In this document: piece by piece, positions 54,494 to 63,924 of the stretch
Position numbering within the stretch: the stretch's first letter is position 1
Layout of the letters: each line of letters begins with the position of its first letter
Position numbers and translations under genes: made by a program
DNA from: Shinella kummerowiae
GTDB taxonomy: Bacteria; Pseudomonadota; Alphaproteobacteria; Rhizobiales; Rhizobiaceae
NCBI RefSeq assembly: GCF_009827055.1
Contig: NZ_WUMK01000008.1
Location: forward strand, 329,088 to 393,087
Length of the DNA stretch: 64,000 bases
Direction of reading: 5' to 3'
Notes under the pieces: generated by a model
Told to the model about the DNA's origin: nothing
The model's database searches: none
The model's input: the letters and a program-made list of their open reading frames with translations, nothing else

Positions 54494-56653
54494 ATGACTT
54501 TTACCGAAAAAGCCGGTCTTTCGATCGACAGTGCCCTTTATGACTTTATCGTCACGGAGGCCCTTCCCGGCACGGGCGTGGACGCCGAGCGCTTCTTTGC
54601 CGATTTCTCCGCCATCGTGCACGACCTTGCGCCGGAAAACCGTGCGCTGCTCGCCAAGCGCGACGCGTTGCAGGAAAAGATCGATATCTGGTATCGCGCA
54701 AACGGCGCGCCATCGGACATGGCGGCCTATGAGGCGTTCCTGCGCGAGATCGGCTATCTGCTGCCGGAGGGCGGTGACTTCACGGTGACGACCGACAATG
54801 TCGATCCCGAGATCGCCAGCCTCGCCGGCCCGCAGCTCGTCGTGCCGGTCATGAACGCCCGCTACGCGCTGAATGCCGCCAATGCGCGCTGGGGTTCGCT
54901 CTATGATGCGCTCTACGGCACCGATGTCATTGCGGAAACGGACGGCGCGGAAAAGGGCAAGGGCTACAACCCGAAGCGCGGCGAGAAGGTGGTTGCCTGG
55001 GCCAAGGCTTTCCTTGATGAAGCTGCGCCGCTTGTCGACGCCCGCTGGGCTGACCTGACGGACATCGCGGCCGGCGCGGAACTGCGCCTGATGGCGGGCG
55101 ACCGTGCCGTTTCGCTGAAGCGGCCGGAACAATATGCTGGCCATGCGGAACATGACGACTGGCGCCACGTCCTGCTCAAGAACAACGGGCTCGGCATCGA
55201 GATCATCCTCAACCGCGACTGGGAGATCGGCAACACCGATCCGGCCGGCATTGCCGGCGTCAATATCGAGGCCGCGCTGACGACGATCATGGACTGCGAG
55301 GATTCGGTTGCCGCCGTCGATGCCGAGGACAAGATCCTCGTCTATCGCAACTGGCTCGGCCTGATGAAGGGCGACCTGAAGGAGAGCTTCCAGAAGGGCG
55401 GCGAGACGGTCGAACGCAAGCTCTACAGCGACTTCACCTATACGGCGCCCGATGGCGCGCCCTTCGAGGTCAAGTGCCGCTCGCTGATGCTGGTGCGCAA
55501 TGTCGGTCACCTCATGACCAACCCGGCGATCCGCGACCGCGACGGCAACGAGGTGCCGGAAGGCATCATGGATGCGATGGTCACCGCGCTGATCGCGCTG
55601 CACGACATCGGCGTCAACGGCCGGCGCAAGAATTCGCGCGAAGGCTCGATGTATGTCGTCAAGCCGAAGATGCACGGACCGGAAGAGGTGGCGTTCGCGT
55701 CAAAGCTGTTCGGCCGCGTCGAGGCGGCGGTCGGCATGGCGCCGAACACCATGAAGATGGGCATCATGGACGAGGAGCGCCGCACGACGGTAAACCTCAA
55801 GGAATGCATTCGCGCCGCCAAGGAACGCGTGGTCTTCATCAATACCGGCTTCCTCGACCGCACCGGCGACGAGATCCACACCTCCATGGAAGCCGGCCCG
55901 ATGATCCGCAAGGGCGACATGAAGCAGGCCGCCTGGATTGCGGCTTATGAGAACTGGAACGTCGATATCGGCCTGGAATGCGGCCTGTCCGGCCATGCGC
56001 AGATCGGCAAGGGCATGTGGGCCATGCCCGACCTGATGGCCGCCATGCTGGAGCAGAAGATCGCCCATCCGAAGGCCGGCGCCAACACCGCCTGGGTGCC
56101 GTCGCCGACCGCCGCGACGCTGCATGCCACGCATTACCACAAGGTCAATGTCGCAGAAGTGCAGGCGATGCTGCGCTCGCGCCCGCGGGCCAAGCTGTCC
56201 GACATCCTGTCGGTGCCGGTCGCCGTGCGGCCGAACTGGACGCCGGAGGAAATCCAGCGCGAGCTCGACAACAATGCGCAGGGCATTCTCGGTTACGTCG
56301 TGCGCTGGGTCGACCAGGGTGTGGGCTGCTCCAAGGTGCCTGACATCAACGATGTCGGCCTGATGGAAGACCGCGCGACGCTGCGCATCTCCGCGCAGCA
56401 CATGGCGAACTGGCTGCACCACGGCGTGGTGACGGACGTGCAGATCATCGAGACGATGCAGCGCATGGCGGCCGTCGTCGACGGGCAGAATGCTGGTGAT
56501 CCGCTCTACCAGAAGATGGCCGGCAATTTCGACGGCTCGATCGCTTATCAGGCGGCCCTCGACCTCGTGCTCAAGGGCCGCGAGCAGCCGAACGGTTACA
56601 CCGAGCCGGTCCTGCACCGCCGTCGTCTGGAGCTGAAGGCGGCGAACGGCTGA
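54494..56653 (+). CDS. glcB: Malate synthase G
   Basis: A 719-residue single-chain enzyme that condenses glyoxylate and acetyl-CoA to malate. [51 protein letters not shown] and [18 protein letters not shown] are family landmarks. It is the long G type, not the A type. The ATG at 54494 follows GGAG at ten bases. No glyoxylate or glycolate operon partners are adjacent. Confidence 0.96.
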   Translation: MTFTEKAGLSIDSALYDFIVTEALPGTGVDAERFFADFSAIVHDLAPENRALLAKRDALQEKIDIWYRANGAPSDMAAYEAFLREIGYLLPEGGDFTVTTDNVDPEIASLAGPQLVVPVMNARYALNAANARWGSLYDALYGTDVIAETDGAEKGKGYNPKRGEKVVAWAKAFLDEAAPLVDARWADLTDIAAGAELRLMAGDRAVSLKRPEQYAGHAEHDDWRHVLLKNNGLGIEIILNRDWEIGNTDPAGIAGVNIEAALTTIMDCEDSVAAVDAEDKILVYRNWLGLMKGDLKESFQKGGETVERKLYSDFTYTAPDGAPFEVKCRSLMLVRNVGHLMTNPAIRDRDGNEVPEGIMDAMVTALIALHDIGVNGRRKNSREGSMYVVKPKMHGPEEVAFASKLFGRVEAAVGMAPNTMKMGIMDEERRTTVNLKECIRAAKERVVFINTGFLDRTGDEIHTSMEAGPMIRKGDMKQAAWIAAYENWNVDIGLECGLSGHAQIGKGMWAMPDLMAAMLEQKIAHPKAGANTAWVPSPTAATLHATHYHKVNVAEVQAMLRSRPRAKLSDILSVPVAVRPNWTPEEIQRELDNNAQGILGYVVRWVDQGVGCSKVPDINDVGLMEDRATLRISAQHMANWLHHGVVTDVQIIETMQRMAAVVDGQNAGDPLYQKMAGNFDGSIAYQAALDLVLKGREQPNGYTEPVLHRRRLELKAANG

Positions 56654-56718
56654 TAGCGAGAGGCTGCCGAAGCAATCCGGCGGCGCGGCCTGCCGACAAG
56701 GGCCGCGCACCTTTCCGC

Positions 56719-56795
56719 CGTCATGGTCGGGCTTGACCCGACCATCCACGCTCCGGGTGCGGCGGTGGATCCTCGGCTCAAGGCTGAGGATGACG
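56719..56795. repeat. RIME-like mosaic repeat 3
   Basis: ATGGTCGGG-CTTGA-CCCGACCAT (56723-56745) then ATCCTCGGC...GCTGAGGAT (56769-56791, one mismatch), framed by CGTCAT and GATGACG. The GGTCGGG module comes first here, the reverse of the order in repeat 1. Confidence 0.7.
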
Positions 56796-56840
56796 TTGGT
56801 GGGGAGGTGAGCGTGGTACCCATCAGGGGCCATGCAAAGT

Positions 56841-56888
56841 ACAAACGAAAGAAGCCGCCGGATCGCTCCGGCGGCTTCTTTCGTTTGT
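56841..56888. terminator. Strong bidirectional terminator between glcB and the L,D-transpeptidase gene
   Basis: A perfect 22-bp inverted repeat with a TCGC loop; the core is GAAGCCGCCGGA against TCCGGCGGCTTC, with CGAAA and TTTCG outside. It serves both converging genes. Confidence 0.9.
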
Positions 56889-56901
56889 AGATGACGTCCG
56901 C

Positions 56902-57564
56902 TTACTGCTGGACGACGACGCGGGCGCCCTTGCCGGGGCGGACGCGCTTGTAGAGATCGATGATGTCCTGGTTCATCAGGCGGATGCAGCCCGACGATGC
57001 GGCCGTGCCGATGGACGCCCATTCCGGCGTGCCATGCAGGCGGAACAGCGTGTCCTGACCCTTGTCATTGAAGAGGTAGAGCGCGCGCGCGCCGAGCGGG
57101 TTCTTCAGGCCCGGGCCCATGCCGTCCTTGACGTAGCGGGCGACTTCCGGCTTGCGGTCCGCCATTTCCTGCGGCGGATGCCAGTTCGGCCATTCCTGCT
57201 TCCAGGCAATGTAGGCCTCGCCCTGCCAGGCAAAGCCCGACTTGCCGACGCCGATGCCGTAGCGCACGGCCTTGCCGCCGGGAAGCACGTAGTAGAGGAA
57301 GCGGTTCGGCGTGTTGACGACGATCGTGCCGGGCTTTTCCTTGGTGGTGTAGTCGACGATCTGGCGGTGGAACTTCTCGTTCACCTTGCTGATCGGGATT
57401 GCCGGCAGGGCATAGCCGTTGTCCTCAACAGGGCCATATTCCGATGTAAAGATAGCATTCGTCGCCACCTTTTGGCCCGGAAGGGACACGGGGGAAGAAG
57501 AGCAACCGGCGAGCGTGACGGCCGCTGCGAGGCCGCACAGGAGGAGGGCATTGCGGAAGCGCAT
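56902..57564 (-). CDS. L,D-transpeptidase (YkuD) lipoprotein
   Basis: A 220-residue envelope enzyme. The lipobox LAGC puts the lipidated Cys at residue 21. The YkuD active site is spread over FRLHGTPEW and ASSGCIRLMNQDII, with the nucleophilic Cys in SSGC. TIVVNTPNRFLYYVLPGGKA starts the domain. Such enzymes crosslink peptidoglycan 3-3 or attach proteins to it; polar growth in rhizobia relies heavily on them. Confidence 0.92.
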   Translation of the reverse strand: MRFRNALLLCGLAAAVTLAGCSSSPVSLPGQKVATNAIFTSEYGPVEDNGYALPAIPISKVNEKFHRQIVDYTTKEKPGTIVVNTPNRFLYYVLPGGKAVRYGIGVGKSGFAWQGEAYIAWKQEWPNWHPPQEMADRKPEVARYVKDGMGPGLKNPLGARALYLFNDKGQDTLFRLHGTPEWASIGTAASSGCIRLMNQDIIDLYKRVRPGKGARVVVQQ

Positions 57565-57942
57565 GTGATTCTCTTGGAAAAAGGAATTAAGAAGTTCCGG
57601 GACGCGGAGCTTTCATCGACTATGGTTTATTTTCGATTAAACCAGTCAATGCAAGTCTGCGCGCCGACGCGCGGGCTCTAGCCAAAGCAAAAAGCCGGCG
57701 GATTGTTTTTTTGCAACAACAATGCCCGGTAACCTGCCGCTTTCGCCACACCCCAGCCATGCCAAGCATGCCTTGGCGCGTCGTTCAATGGTCAAGCTTC
57801 ATGCCTGCATCGAAGCCGCACAGGTACCGCGGCATGCGGTTAACGAAGTCTTTTCCCGATTGCCCATCAGCCTGCCACCTTAACTTTTTCCCGGCCGGAA
57901 AACCGTTTCGCGGTAAAATGCGATTCGCCGAGGTTTCCAGAC
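57565..57942. other. Intergenic region between divergent transpeptidase and mmcB genes
   Basis: No gene is supported. The part next to the transpeptidase is AT-richer (TATGGTTTATTTTCGATTAAACC around 57619-57641, partly symmetric) and probably holds its promoter. I see no clear terminator or RNA gene. Confidence 0.4.
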
Positions 57943-58473
57943 ATGACGATCGTATCGCTTCACAACGACAATCCGCTGCTCGATGGCCGCCAGTCGGAGC
58001 GTGCCATGACGGTGCGCCGCGGCGTGCAGCGCATGCTGGCGGAGATGCGCCATGCCGTGCTGCCCGAACTGACGCTGGCGAGCGGCCGGCGTGCCGATCT
58101 GATCAGCCTGTCCGACAAGGGCGAGATCTGGATCGTCGAGATCAAAACCTCGATCGAGGACTTCAAGGTGGACCGCAAGTGGCCGGACTATCGTCGCCAT
58201 TGCGACCGGCTGTTCTTCGCCACCCATAAAGAGGTGCCGCTCGACATCTTCCCGGAAGACTGCGGCCTCATTCTCTCCGACGCCTATGGCGCGCACATCA
58301 TCCGTGAGGCGCCGGAACACAAGCTGACGCCGCCGACGCGCAAATCGGTGACCTTCGCCTTTGCCCGCGTTGCCGCCGGGCGGCTGCTGCTGGCCGAGTT
58401 TTCGATGGATGCCCGCAATGACGGGCCGGATATCTCGGCCATCGTCTCCGGCCGGCGCGACGAGCCGGCTTAG
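57943..58473 (+). CDS. mmcB: MmcB-family DNA repair protein
   Basis: A 176-residue protein with a PD-(D/E)xK nuclease-like core: RADLISL, then EIWIVEIKTSIEDF, the E-x-K of the motif. In Caulobacter, mmcB is induced by DNA damage and affects mitomycin C survival; that role is by family. The frame has no signal peptide and stands alone with its own promoter region. AGGTTTCC before the start is a weak ribosome-binding site. Confidence 0.88.
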   Translation: MTIVSLHNDNPLLDGRQSERAMTVRRGVQRMLAEMRHAVLPELTLASGRRADLISLSDKGEIWIVEIKTSIEDFKVDRKWPDYRRHCDRLFFATHKEVPLDIFPEDCGLILSDAYGAHIIREAPEHKLTPPTRKSVTFAFARVAAGRLLLAEFSMDARNDGPDISAIVSGRRDEPA

Positions 58474-58490
58474 GCCAGCTGATCGCCAGC

Positions 58491-59054
58491 CTAGGAAAAA
58501 ATCGTCGTTGCGCCGGTGACATACAGAATGGCCACGGTAACGACGACGCAGACCACCCTTTTGCTCTTCGCCAGTGCCGCCGTGCCAAGCAGCACATAAT
58601 AGATCATGTTGAGGCCCGCCCAGAGCGCGATATCCGACGGCGACCATTGTCCGGTGACGGCGGAGATCACGTTCGGGATCTGGGTGATGAGGTTGCTGGC
58701 CAGCACGCAGAACACCACAACGGGCCGGTGCTCCATGATGTGGTTGTCCAGCGTGTCCTTCTCCGTGGCCTTCGGAAAGACCTGGGTGGCGGCGAAATAG
58801 TAGAGCAGGGCGACCAGCGCCACGGCGAGCGCGGTGAGATAGCGCACGTCGGGCAGATCGCGATAGGCCCAGGCATTCATCCAGAAGGTGATGAGATCGA
58901 CGAGGAGCAGCGTGCCGAACAGCGGCGCGACGATGCCGATCCGGCGCGTGCTGCGCTCGTCATAGGCGCGCGAAAAGCCGGAGACGACCTCGGCGACGGC
59001 GAGACCGAGCAGCAGGCCGTAGAAACCGAACATGAAGCCGAATGCGTCGCTCAC
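58491..59054 (-). CDS. Integral membrane protein of unknown function
   Basis: A 187-residue hydrophobic protein with about five membrane segments, including FGLLLGLAVAEVV-like helix 1 (FYGLLLGLAVAEVVSGF), LFGTLLLVDLITFWM, YLTALAVALVALLYYFAA, a segment at VVFCVLASNLITQI and KRVVCVVVTVAILYV. I do not recognise a family. It starts at GTG with GGAGA upstream. It converges with mmcB with a 17-base gap. Confidence 0.75.
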   Translation of the reverse strand: MSDAFGFMFGFYGLLLGLAVAEVVSGFSRAYDERSTRRIGIVAPLFGTLLLVDLITFWMNAWAYRDLPDVRYLTALAVALVALLYYFAATQVFPKATEKDTLDNHIMEHRPVVVFCVLASNLITQIPNVISAVTGQWSPSDIALWAGLNMIYYVLLGTAALAKSKRVVCVVVTVAILYVTGATTIFS

Positions 59055-59201
59055 GGAAGTCTCCGGACAGGTTGGAAGCCGCGTCGACGATCGTCGTCCC
59101 GGCGATCGTCGTGGTGCTCAAGCGTGCATAGCAGCCGACGCGCCGAAGAAATCGACTATTTTAGGGTTGGTTTCGCCTGGGCGCCGACTGATCCCAGGGG
59201 A

Positions 59202-59774
59202 CTATTTGGGCGCGCGCTTGGCGAGGATGCGCTGGAGCGTGCGGCGGTGCATGTTGAGGCGGCGGGCCGTCTCGGAAACATTGCGGTCGCACATTTCATA
59301 GACGCGCTGGATATGCTCCCAGCGCACGCGATCCGCCGACATCGGATTTTCCGGCAGCTCCACGCGTTCGCCCGGGCGCTGCGTCAGCGCGGCAAAGATG
59401 TCGTCGGCATCGGCCGGCTTGGCCAGATAGTCGACGGCGCCCAGTTTTACGGCGTTCACGGCGGTGGCGATGTTGCCATAGCCGGTCAGCATGATGATGC
59501 GCGTGTCGTCGCGGCGCTGGCGGATGGCGGCGATCACGTCGAGGCCGCTGCCGTCGCCGAGGCGCAGGTCGACCACCGCGTATTTCGGCGGGTTGGTCTT
59601 GGCCTTGGCAATGCCTTCCGCCACCGATTCAGCCGTATCGACGGCAAAACCGCGCGTTTCCATGGCGCGCGCAAGACGGCGCAGGAAGGGGGCATCGTCA
59701 TCAACCAGGAGAAGCGACGGATCCGGGCCGATATCGTCTGCTGCGATGCTGTGCGTGTCGGTGTTTTCTGCCAT
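59202..59774 (-). CDS. actR: Redox response regulator ActR (RegA/PrrA family)
   Basis: A 190-residue regulator: receiver domain with LLVDDDAPF and phosphorylated Asp69 in AVVDLRLGDGSG, a linker with four Pro, and a C-terminal Fis-like helix-turn-helix (NVSETARRLNMHRRTLQRIL). RegA-type proteins of this length control redox, nitrogen and acid-tolerance genes. It follows the cognate kinase gene actS by 77 bases on the same strand. Confidence 0.94.
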   Translation of the reverse strand: MAENTDTHSIAADDIGPDPSLLLVDDDAPFLRRLARAMETRGFAVDTAESVAEGIAKAKTNPPKYAVVDLRLGDGSGLDVIAAIRQRRDDTRIIMLTGYGNIATAVNAVKLGAVDYLAKPADADDIFAALTQRPGERVELPENPMSADRVRWEHIQRVYEMCDRNVSETARRLNMHRRTLQRILAKRAPK

Positions 59775-59851
59775 TTTTGGTCTTCCGCGGCCGATTTTTG
59801 TCCATTCTTGATGGAGATCAGCTTATCGCCCGTAAGTGGGGGCGGGTAAAG

Positions 59852-61153
59852 TCATTTTGCACCCTTTGCCTCCATGCGGGCCCGCGGCCAATCGACCGAG
59901 ACACGCGCGCCCGGCCGGTCGCCCGTGCGGTTGCCGAAGGTCAGCTTGGCGCCGGAGCGCTCCAGCAGGGTCTTGGCGATGAACAGCCCGAGACCCAGCC
60001 CGCCCGCCCGTTCGTCGCGCTGGCGCTTGGTGACATAGGGGTCGCCGATGCGCTGGAGAATGTCTGCGGCATAACCGTCGCCGTCGTCCTCGATGACGAT
60101 GGTCACACGCTCCGGCGTGTGGTCGACGGTGACGGTGACCTCCTCGCGGGCGTGGTCCACGGCGTTTTCCAGCAGGTTGCCGAGCCCGTAGAGAATGCCG
60201 GGATTGCGGTTGCCGACCGGCTCGCCGACGCGGTCGCTGTTTTCCACCAGGTTGAGCCGGATGCCGAATTCGCGGTGCGGCGCCAGCACCTCCTCCAGGA
60301 GCGAGGAGAGCGGCAGCACCCGCATATGCGCCTCGTCCTCCGTCGACAGCGTCGTCAGCCGGCGCAGGATGTCGCGGCAGCGCTCGCTCTGGCTGCGCAG
60401 CAACTGCACGTCTTCCCTGAAGCGCTCGTCGCTGCCGAGTTCGCGCTCCATCTCGCGCGCCACGACGCTGATCGTGGCCAGCGGCGTGCCGAGTTCATGG
60501 GCGGCGGCGGCGGCAAGGCCATCGAGCTGCGACAGGTGTTTTTCCCGCTGGAGAATGAGCTCGGTCGCCTGCAGCGCATTGGACAGTTCGGCCGCCTCCT
60601 GCGACACGCGATAGGAATAGAAGGCGGCGAAGGCGGTGGTCGACACGATGGCGAACCAAAAGCCGGCCGTCAGGATGGGCGGGACGACGAGCAGGGTGCC
60701 GGGAAACCACGGCAGCGGGAAGGGCGTGAAGGCGAGCGCCGTGATGCCGAGGAAGGACAGGAAGCCGAGCGGCAGGCTGAAGCGGATCGGCTGCAGCGAC
60801 GACGAGATGATGACGGGCACGCAGACGAGCGGCGCGAACGGATTGGCAAGGCCGCCGGTAATGAAGAGCAGCGCCGTCAGCTGGCAGAGGTCGAAGGCGA
60901 GCAGCAGGAAGGCGGAGGCGGGCGTCAGCCGGTGCGCCGGCGGAAAGCGCACGGCAAGGAAGAAGTTCACCGCCGCCAGCAGCGCGATCAGCACGGCGGC
61001 CGGCAGCAATGGCAGCGGAAATTCCAGCCACAGGCCGACGACGATGACGCTGATCGTCTGGCCCGCCACCGCCAGCCAGCGCAGGCGAATGAGCGTTTCG
61101 AGGCGCAACCGCCGGCCCGCACCCTCGAACTCGATGTCCTGATATCCTGCCAT
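59852..61153 (-). CDS. actS: Redox sensor histidine kinase ActS (RegB/PrrB family)
   Basis: A 433-residue kinase with six membrane segments in the first 180 residues. The RegB quinone motif GGLANPF is at 100-106, the H-box AAAAAHELGTPLA has His219, and the redox-active Cys259 is in SERCRDIL. The ATP domain has NLLENAVDHA, DDGDGY and GGLGLGLFIAKTL. It reports quinone-pool and thiol state to ActR. The ATG at 61153 is chosen; upstream sequence is a repeat. Confidence 0.95.
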   Translation of the reverse strand: MAGYQDIEFEGAGRRLRLETLIRLRWLAVAGQTISVIVVGLWLEFPLPLLPAAVLIALLAAVNFFLAVRFPPAHRLTPASAFLLLAFDLCQLTALLFITGGLANPFAPLVCVPVIISSSLQPIRFSLPLGFLSFLGITALAFTPFPLPWFPGTLLVVPPILTAGFWFAIVSTTAFAAFYSYRVSQEAAELSNALQATELILQREKHLSQLDGLAAAAAHELGTPLATISVVAREMERELGSDERFREDVQLLRSQSERCRDILRRLTTLSTEDEAHMRVLPLSSLLEEVLAPHREFGIRLNLVENSDRVGEPVGNRNPGILYGLGNLLENAVDHAREEVTVTVDHTPERVTIVIEDDGDGYAADILQRIGDPYVTKRQRDERAGGLGLGLFIAKTLLERSGAKLTFGNRTGDRPGARVSVDWPRARMEAKGAK

Positions 61154-61177
61154 GTCTTTTCCTCTAGGCTCCAGAGC

Positions 61178-61230
61178 ATTTGCGCAATTCCGGCCGCAAG
61201 ACCGCTTCACGCTTTCGCTGGATTTGCTTC
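61178..61230. repeat. Rhizobial short palindromic repeat, copy 4 (inverted)
   Basis: Read on the minus strand: GCAAATCCAGCGAAAGCGTG then AAGCGGTCTTGCGGCCGGAATTGCG. Arms GCAATTCC (61184-61191) and GGATTTGC (61220-61227) pair with one mismatch. It lies between hrpB and actS, both leftward. Confidence 0.6.
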
Positions 61231-63698
61231 TATGTACCGCGCGGTTTGACGCGTGTCGTCGGCATGGCCTCGGCCGGGTCTTCCGGCCAGGGATGTTTCG
61301 GATAGCGCCCGCGCATGTCGGCCCTGACGTCGCGCCACGAGCCGGCCCAGAAACCGGGCAGGTCGCGCGTCGTCTGGATGACGCGGTGCGCCGGCGATTG
61401 CAGCTCCAGCAATAGCGGCAGCCGCCCGCCGGCAATGGCCGGATGCTGCTTCAGCCCGAAGAGTTCCTGCACGCGGATTTCCAGCACCGGTTCGTCGCCA
61501 TCGTAGCGGATCGGATGGCGCTGGCCGGTCGGCGCCTCGAAATGGGTGGGCGCCAGACGCGCAAGATCGCGCTGGATGTCGTAGGGCACCAGTGCCATCA
61601 GCCCCTCCTGCAGGCTGCCTGCCCTGATGTCGTCGATGCCGCGCGTCGCCTCCTGGAAGGGCACGAACCAGGTGTCGAGCGACGCCAGCAGCGCCGCGTC
61701 GCTGGTATCCGGCCAGGGGTCGCCGATCGAGCGATGAAGAAAGCCGATCCGGTCGCGCAACTGCGCCGCCTCGCGGGAAAACGGCAGGACCTGAAGGCCG
61801 AGCTGGCGAATGCCGTCGGCGAGCGCCGCCGCCGCCTTCGCGCCGGTCGGGCGCGGCAGCGGCGCCTCCTCCAGGTTCATCGCACCGAGGCGAACGACCC
61901 GGCGCGCGCGGACCTGCCGGCTGGCGCGGTCGAAGACGCATTGGTCCTCGCGCACAATTGTCCCGGCGAGGGCGGCCTCCACCGTGGCGCGGTCGATTTC
62001 GGCGGCGGCGAGAATGCGCTGGCGGCCGGCCTGACCCGTCAGGTCGGCGACGACGATCATGTCGCAGCCGGCAAGCCGCTCGGTCTCCAGCAGTTCCGCG
62101 CCGCGCCCGTTCGCCATGACGAACCGCCCGCGGCCGCCCCGTTGCAGGGCAACCCGGTCGGGAAAGGCATGCAGCAGCAGGGCGCCCGGCGTGCTCGCCC
62201 CAGCCGCCTTTGTCTTGCCGAACCCCTCGGCCATGCGGCTCGCCAGCCGGCGGGCGGCGTCTGCGCGCTCGCCGCGTTCGTTGGAAAAACGCCGCAGACG
62301 CTCCTCGATATCCACGGCCGGGCCGCCGAGCCCCTGTTCCGTCAGCAGTACGGCGAGGCGCGCGGCCGCCGCCTGCTCGCCGTCGTCCGCGGCATGCAGG
62401 ATCATGGCGGCGAGCCGCGGTGGAAGGGCGAGGTCGCGGATGCGTTTCCCCGCCGGCGTCAAGGCACCGGTCGCGTCGAGCGCGCCGATGAGGCGCAGCA
62501 GGCTGCGTGCCTCCTCAAGTGCTGCGGCCGGTGGCTGGTCGACGAGGCGGAGCGTTGCGGGATCTGCAACACCCCAATGGGCGAGGTCGAGCACGAAGCC
62601 GGACAGGTCGCTGGACAGGATCTGCGGCGGCGTGAAGGCGGGCAGCGCCGCCGTCTGGCCGGCATGCCAGAGCCGGATGGCGATGCCGGGCTCGGTTCGC
62701 CCGGCGCGGCCGGCGCGCTGGTCGGCGGAGGCGCGCGACACGCGCACCGTCTCCAGCCGCGTGATCCCGGTCGCCGCCTCGAAGACCGGCAGGCGTTGCA
62801 GGCCGCTGTCTATGACGATGCGCACGCCGTCGATGGTGATCGACGTTTCGGCAATCGACGTCGCCAGCACGATTTTGCGCGTGCCGGCCGCTGCGGGCTT
62901 GATGGCCGCGTCTTGTTCCTTCTGGCCGAGATTGCCGTAGAGCGGCACGACCATGGTCTCCGGCCCGAACCGGCCGTCAAGGCGTTCAGCGGTGCGGGTG
63001 ATCTCGGCCTGTCCGGGCAGGAAAGCGAGGATCGAGCCGCTGTCGTCACGATGCGCCGCGACGATGGCGCGCGTGACGCTATCTTCGATGCGCTCGCCCG
63101 CCGGCCGGTCCTGGTGGCGGATCTCGACGGGAAAGCTGCGTCCCTCGCTGAGGATGACCGGTGGATCGTCGAGCAGCGCCGCGACCCGCGCGACATCGAG
63201 CGTCGCCGACATGACGAGGATGCGCAGGTCCTCGCGCAGCGCCGCCTGCACGTCGAGCGCCAGCGCCAGGCCGAAATCCGCATCGAGCGAGCGCTCGTGG
63301 AATTCGTCGAACAGCACGGCCGCGATACCGGGCAGTTCCGGATCGTCGAGGATCATCCGGGCAAAGACGCCCTCCGTCACCACCTCGATGCGCGTCCTTG
63401 CCGAGACTTTGTTGTCGAGCCGCATGCGATAGCCGACGGTGTCGCCCACCCGTTCGCCGAGCAGGGAGGCCATCCGCCCCGCGGCCGCGCGCGCCGCCAG
63501 CCGCCGTGGCTCGAGCAGGATGATCCTGCCATCGCCGCGCCAGGCCTGGTCCAGCAGGAAGAGCGGCACCAGCGTCGTCTTGCCGGCGCCGGGCGGCGCA
63601 GACAGCACGGCGCGCGGGCCGGCGGAAAGTGCGGCGCCAAGATCGGCCAGGACGTCCGTCACCGGGAGTTTCGGGAGTGTATCGGAGAGAGACGCCAT
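61230..63698 (-). CDS. hrpB: ATP-dependent helicase HrpB
   Basis: An 822-residue DEAH-type RNA helicase. Walker A is APPGAGKTTLV, motif II is DEFHERS, motif III SATLD, motif VI VSRASADQRAGRAGR. The HrpB-specific C-terminal domain follows residue 550. E. coli HrpB has no clear phenotype, so the role remains open. The leftward actS gene lies downstream, separated by the repeat. Confidence 0.95.
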   Translation of the reverse strand: MASLSDTLPKLPVTDVLADLGAALSAGPRAVLSAPPGAGKTTLVPLFLLDQAWRGDGRIILLEPRRLAARAAAGRMASLLGERVGDTVGYRMRLDNKVSARTRIEVVTEGVFARMILDDPELPGIAAVLFDEFHERSLDADFGLALALDVQAALREDLRILVMSATLDVARVAALLDDPPVILSEGRSFPVEIRHQDRPAGERIEDSVTRAIVAAHRDDSGSILAFLPGQAEITRTAERLDGRFGPETMVVPLYGNLGQKEQDAAIKPAAAGTRKIVLATSIAETSITIDGVRIVIDSGLQRLPVFEAATGITRLETVRVSRASADQRAGRAGRTEPGIAIRLWHAGQTAALPAFTPPQILSSDLSGFVLDLAHWGVADPATLRLVDQPPAAALEEARSLLRLIGALDATGALTPAGKRIRDLALPPRLAAMILHAADDGEQAAAARLAVLLTEQGLGGPAVDIEERLRRFSNERGERADAARRLASRMAEGFGKTKAAGASTPGALLLHAFPDRVALQRGGRGRFVMANGRGAELLETERLAGCDMIVVADLTGQAGRQRILAAAEIDRATVEAALAGTIVREDQCVFDRASRQVRARRVVRLGAMNLEEAPLPRPTGAKAAAALADGIRQLGLQVLPFSREAAQLRDRIGFLHRSIGDPWPDTSDAALLASLDTWFVPFQEATRGIDDIRAGSLQEGLMALVPYDIQRDLARLAPTHFEAPTGQRHPIRYDGDEPVLEIRVQELFGLKQHPAIAGGRLPLLLELQSPAHRVIQTTRDLPGFWAGSWRDVRADMRGRYPKHPWPEDPAEAMPTTRVKPRGT

Positions 63699-63924
63699 TA
63701 TCGTGCCTGCGCATGGATGGGAGATGCCGCTGCCCTCTATAGAGCCGCAGGTCTGTCCCCTGTCTGAATAGCCCGCGGGATGGCGCGGTAAAAGGGCGAA
63801 AGGCCACGATGGCGCCCTGAAGGCACGTTAAACGGTGGCCGGAAGAAATTTTACCACCTGGACAAGATTTTTGGCGCCGAGATCCCCATCAGAGAGGACG
63901 TTTTGAGTCTGCCGGAAAGAATAC
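63699..63924. other. Intergenic region after hrpB start
   Basis: No gene is supported. The part up to about 63840 is GC-rich and probably holds the hrpB promoter. From 63840 on the base composition becomes AT-rich, unlike the rest of the window. Confidence 0.4.

Noticed and set aside
59085..59096. Perfect 12-bp palindrome CGACGATCGTCG near the membrane-protein start
   Set aside because: Short CG-rich palindromes are frequent at this base composition, and no second copy or neighbouring promoter box supports a regulator site.
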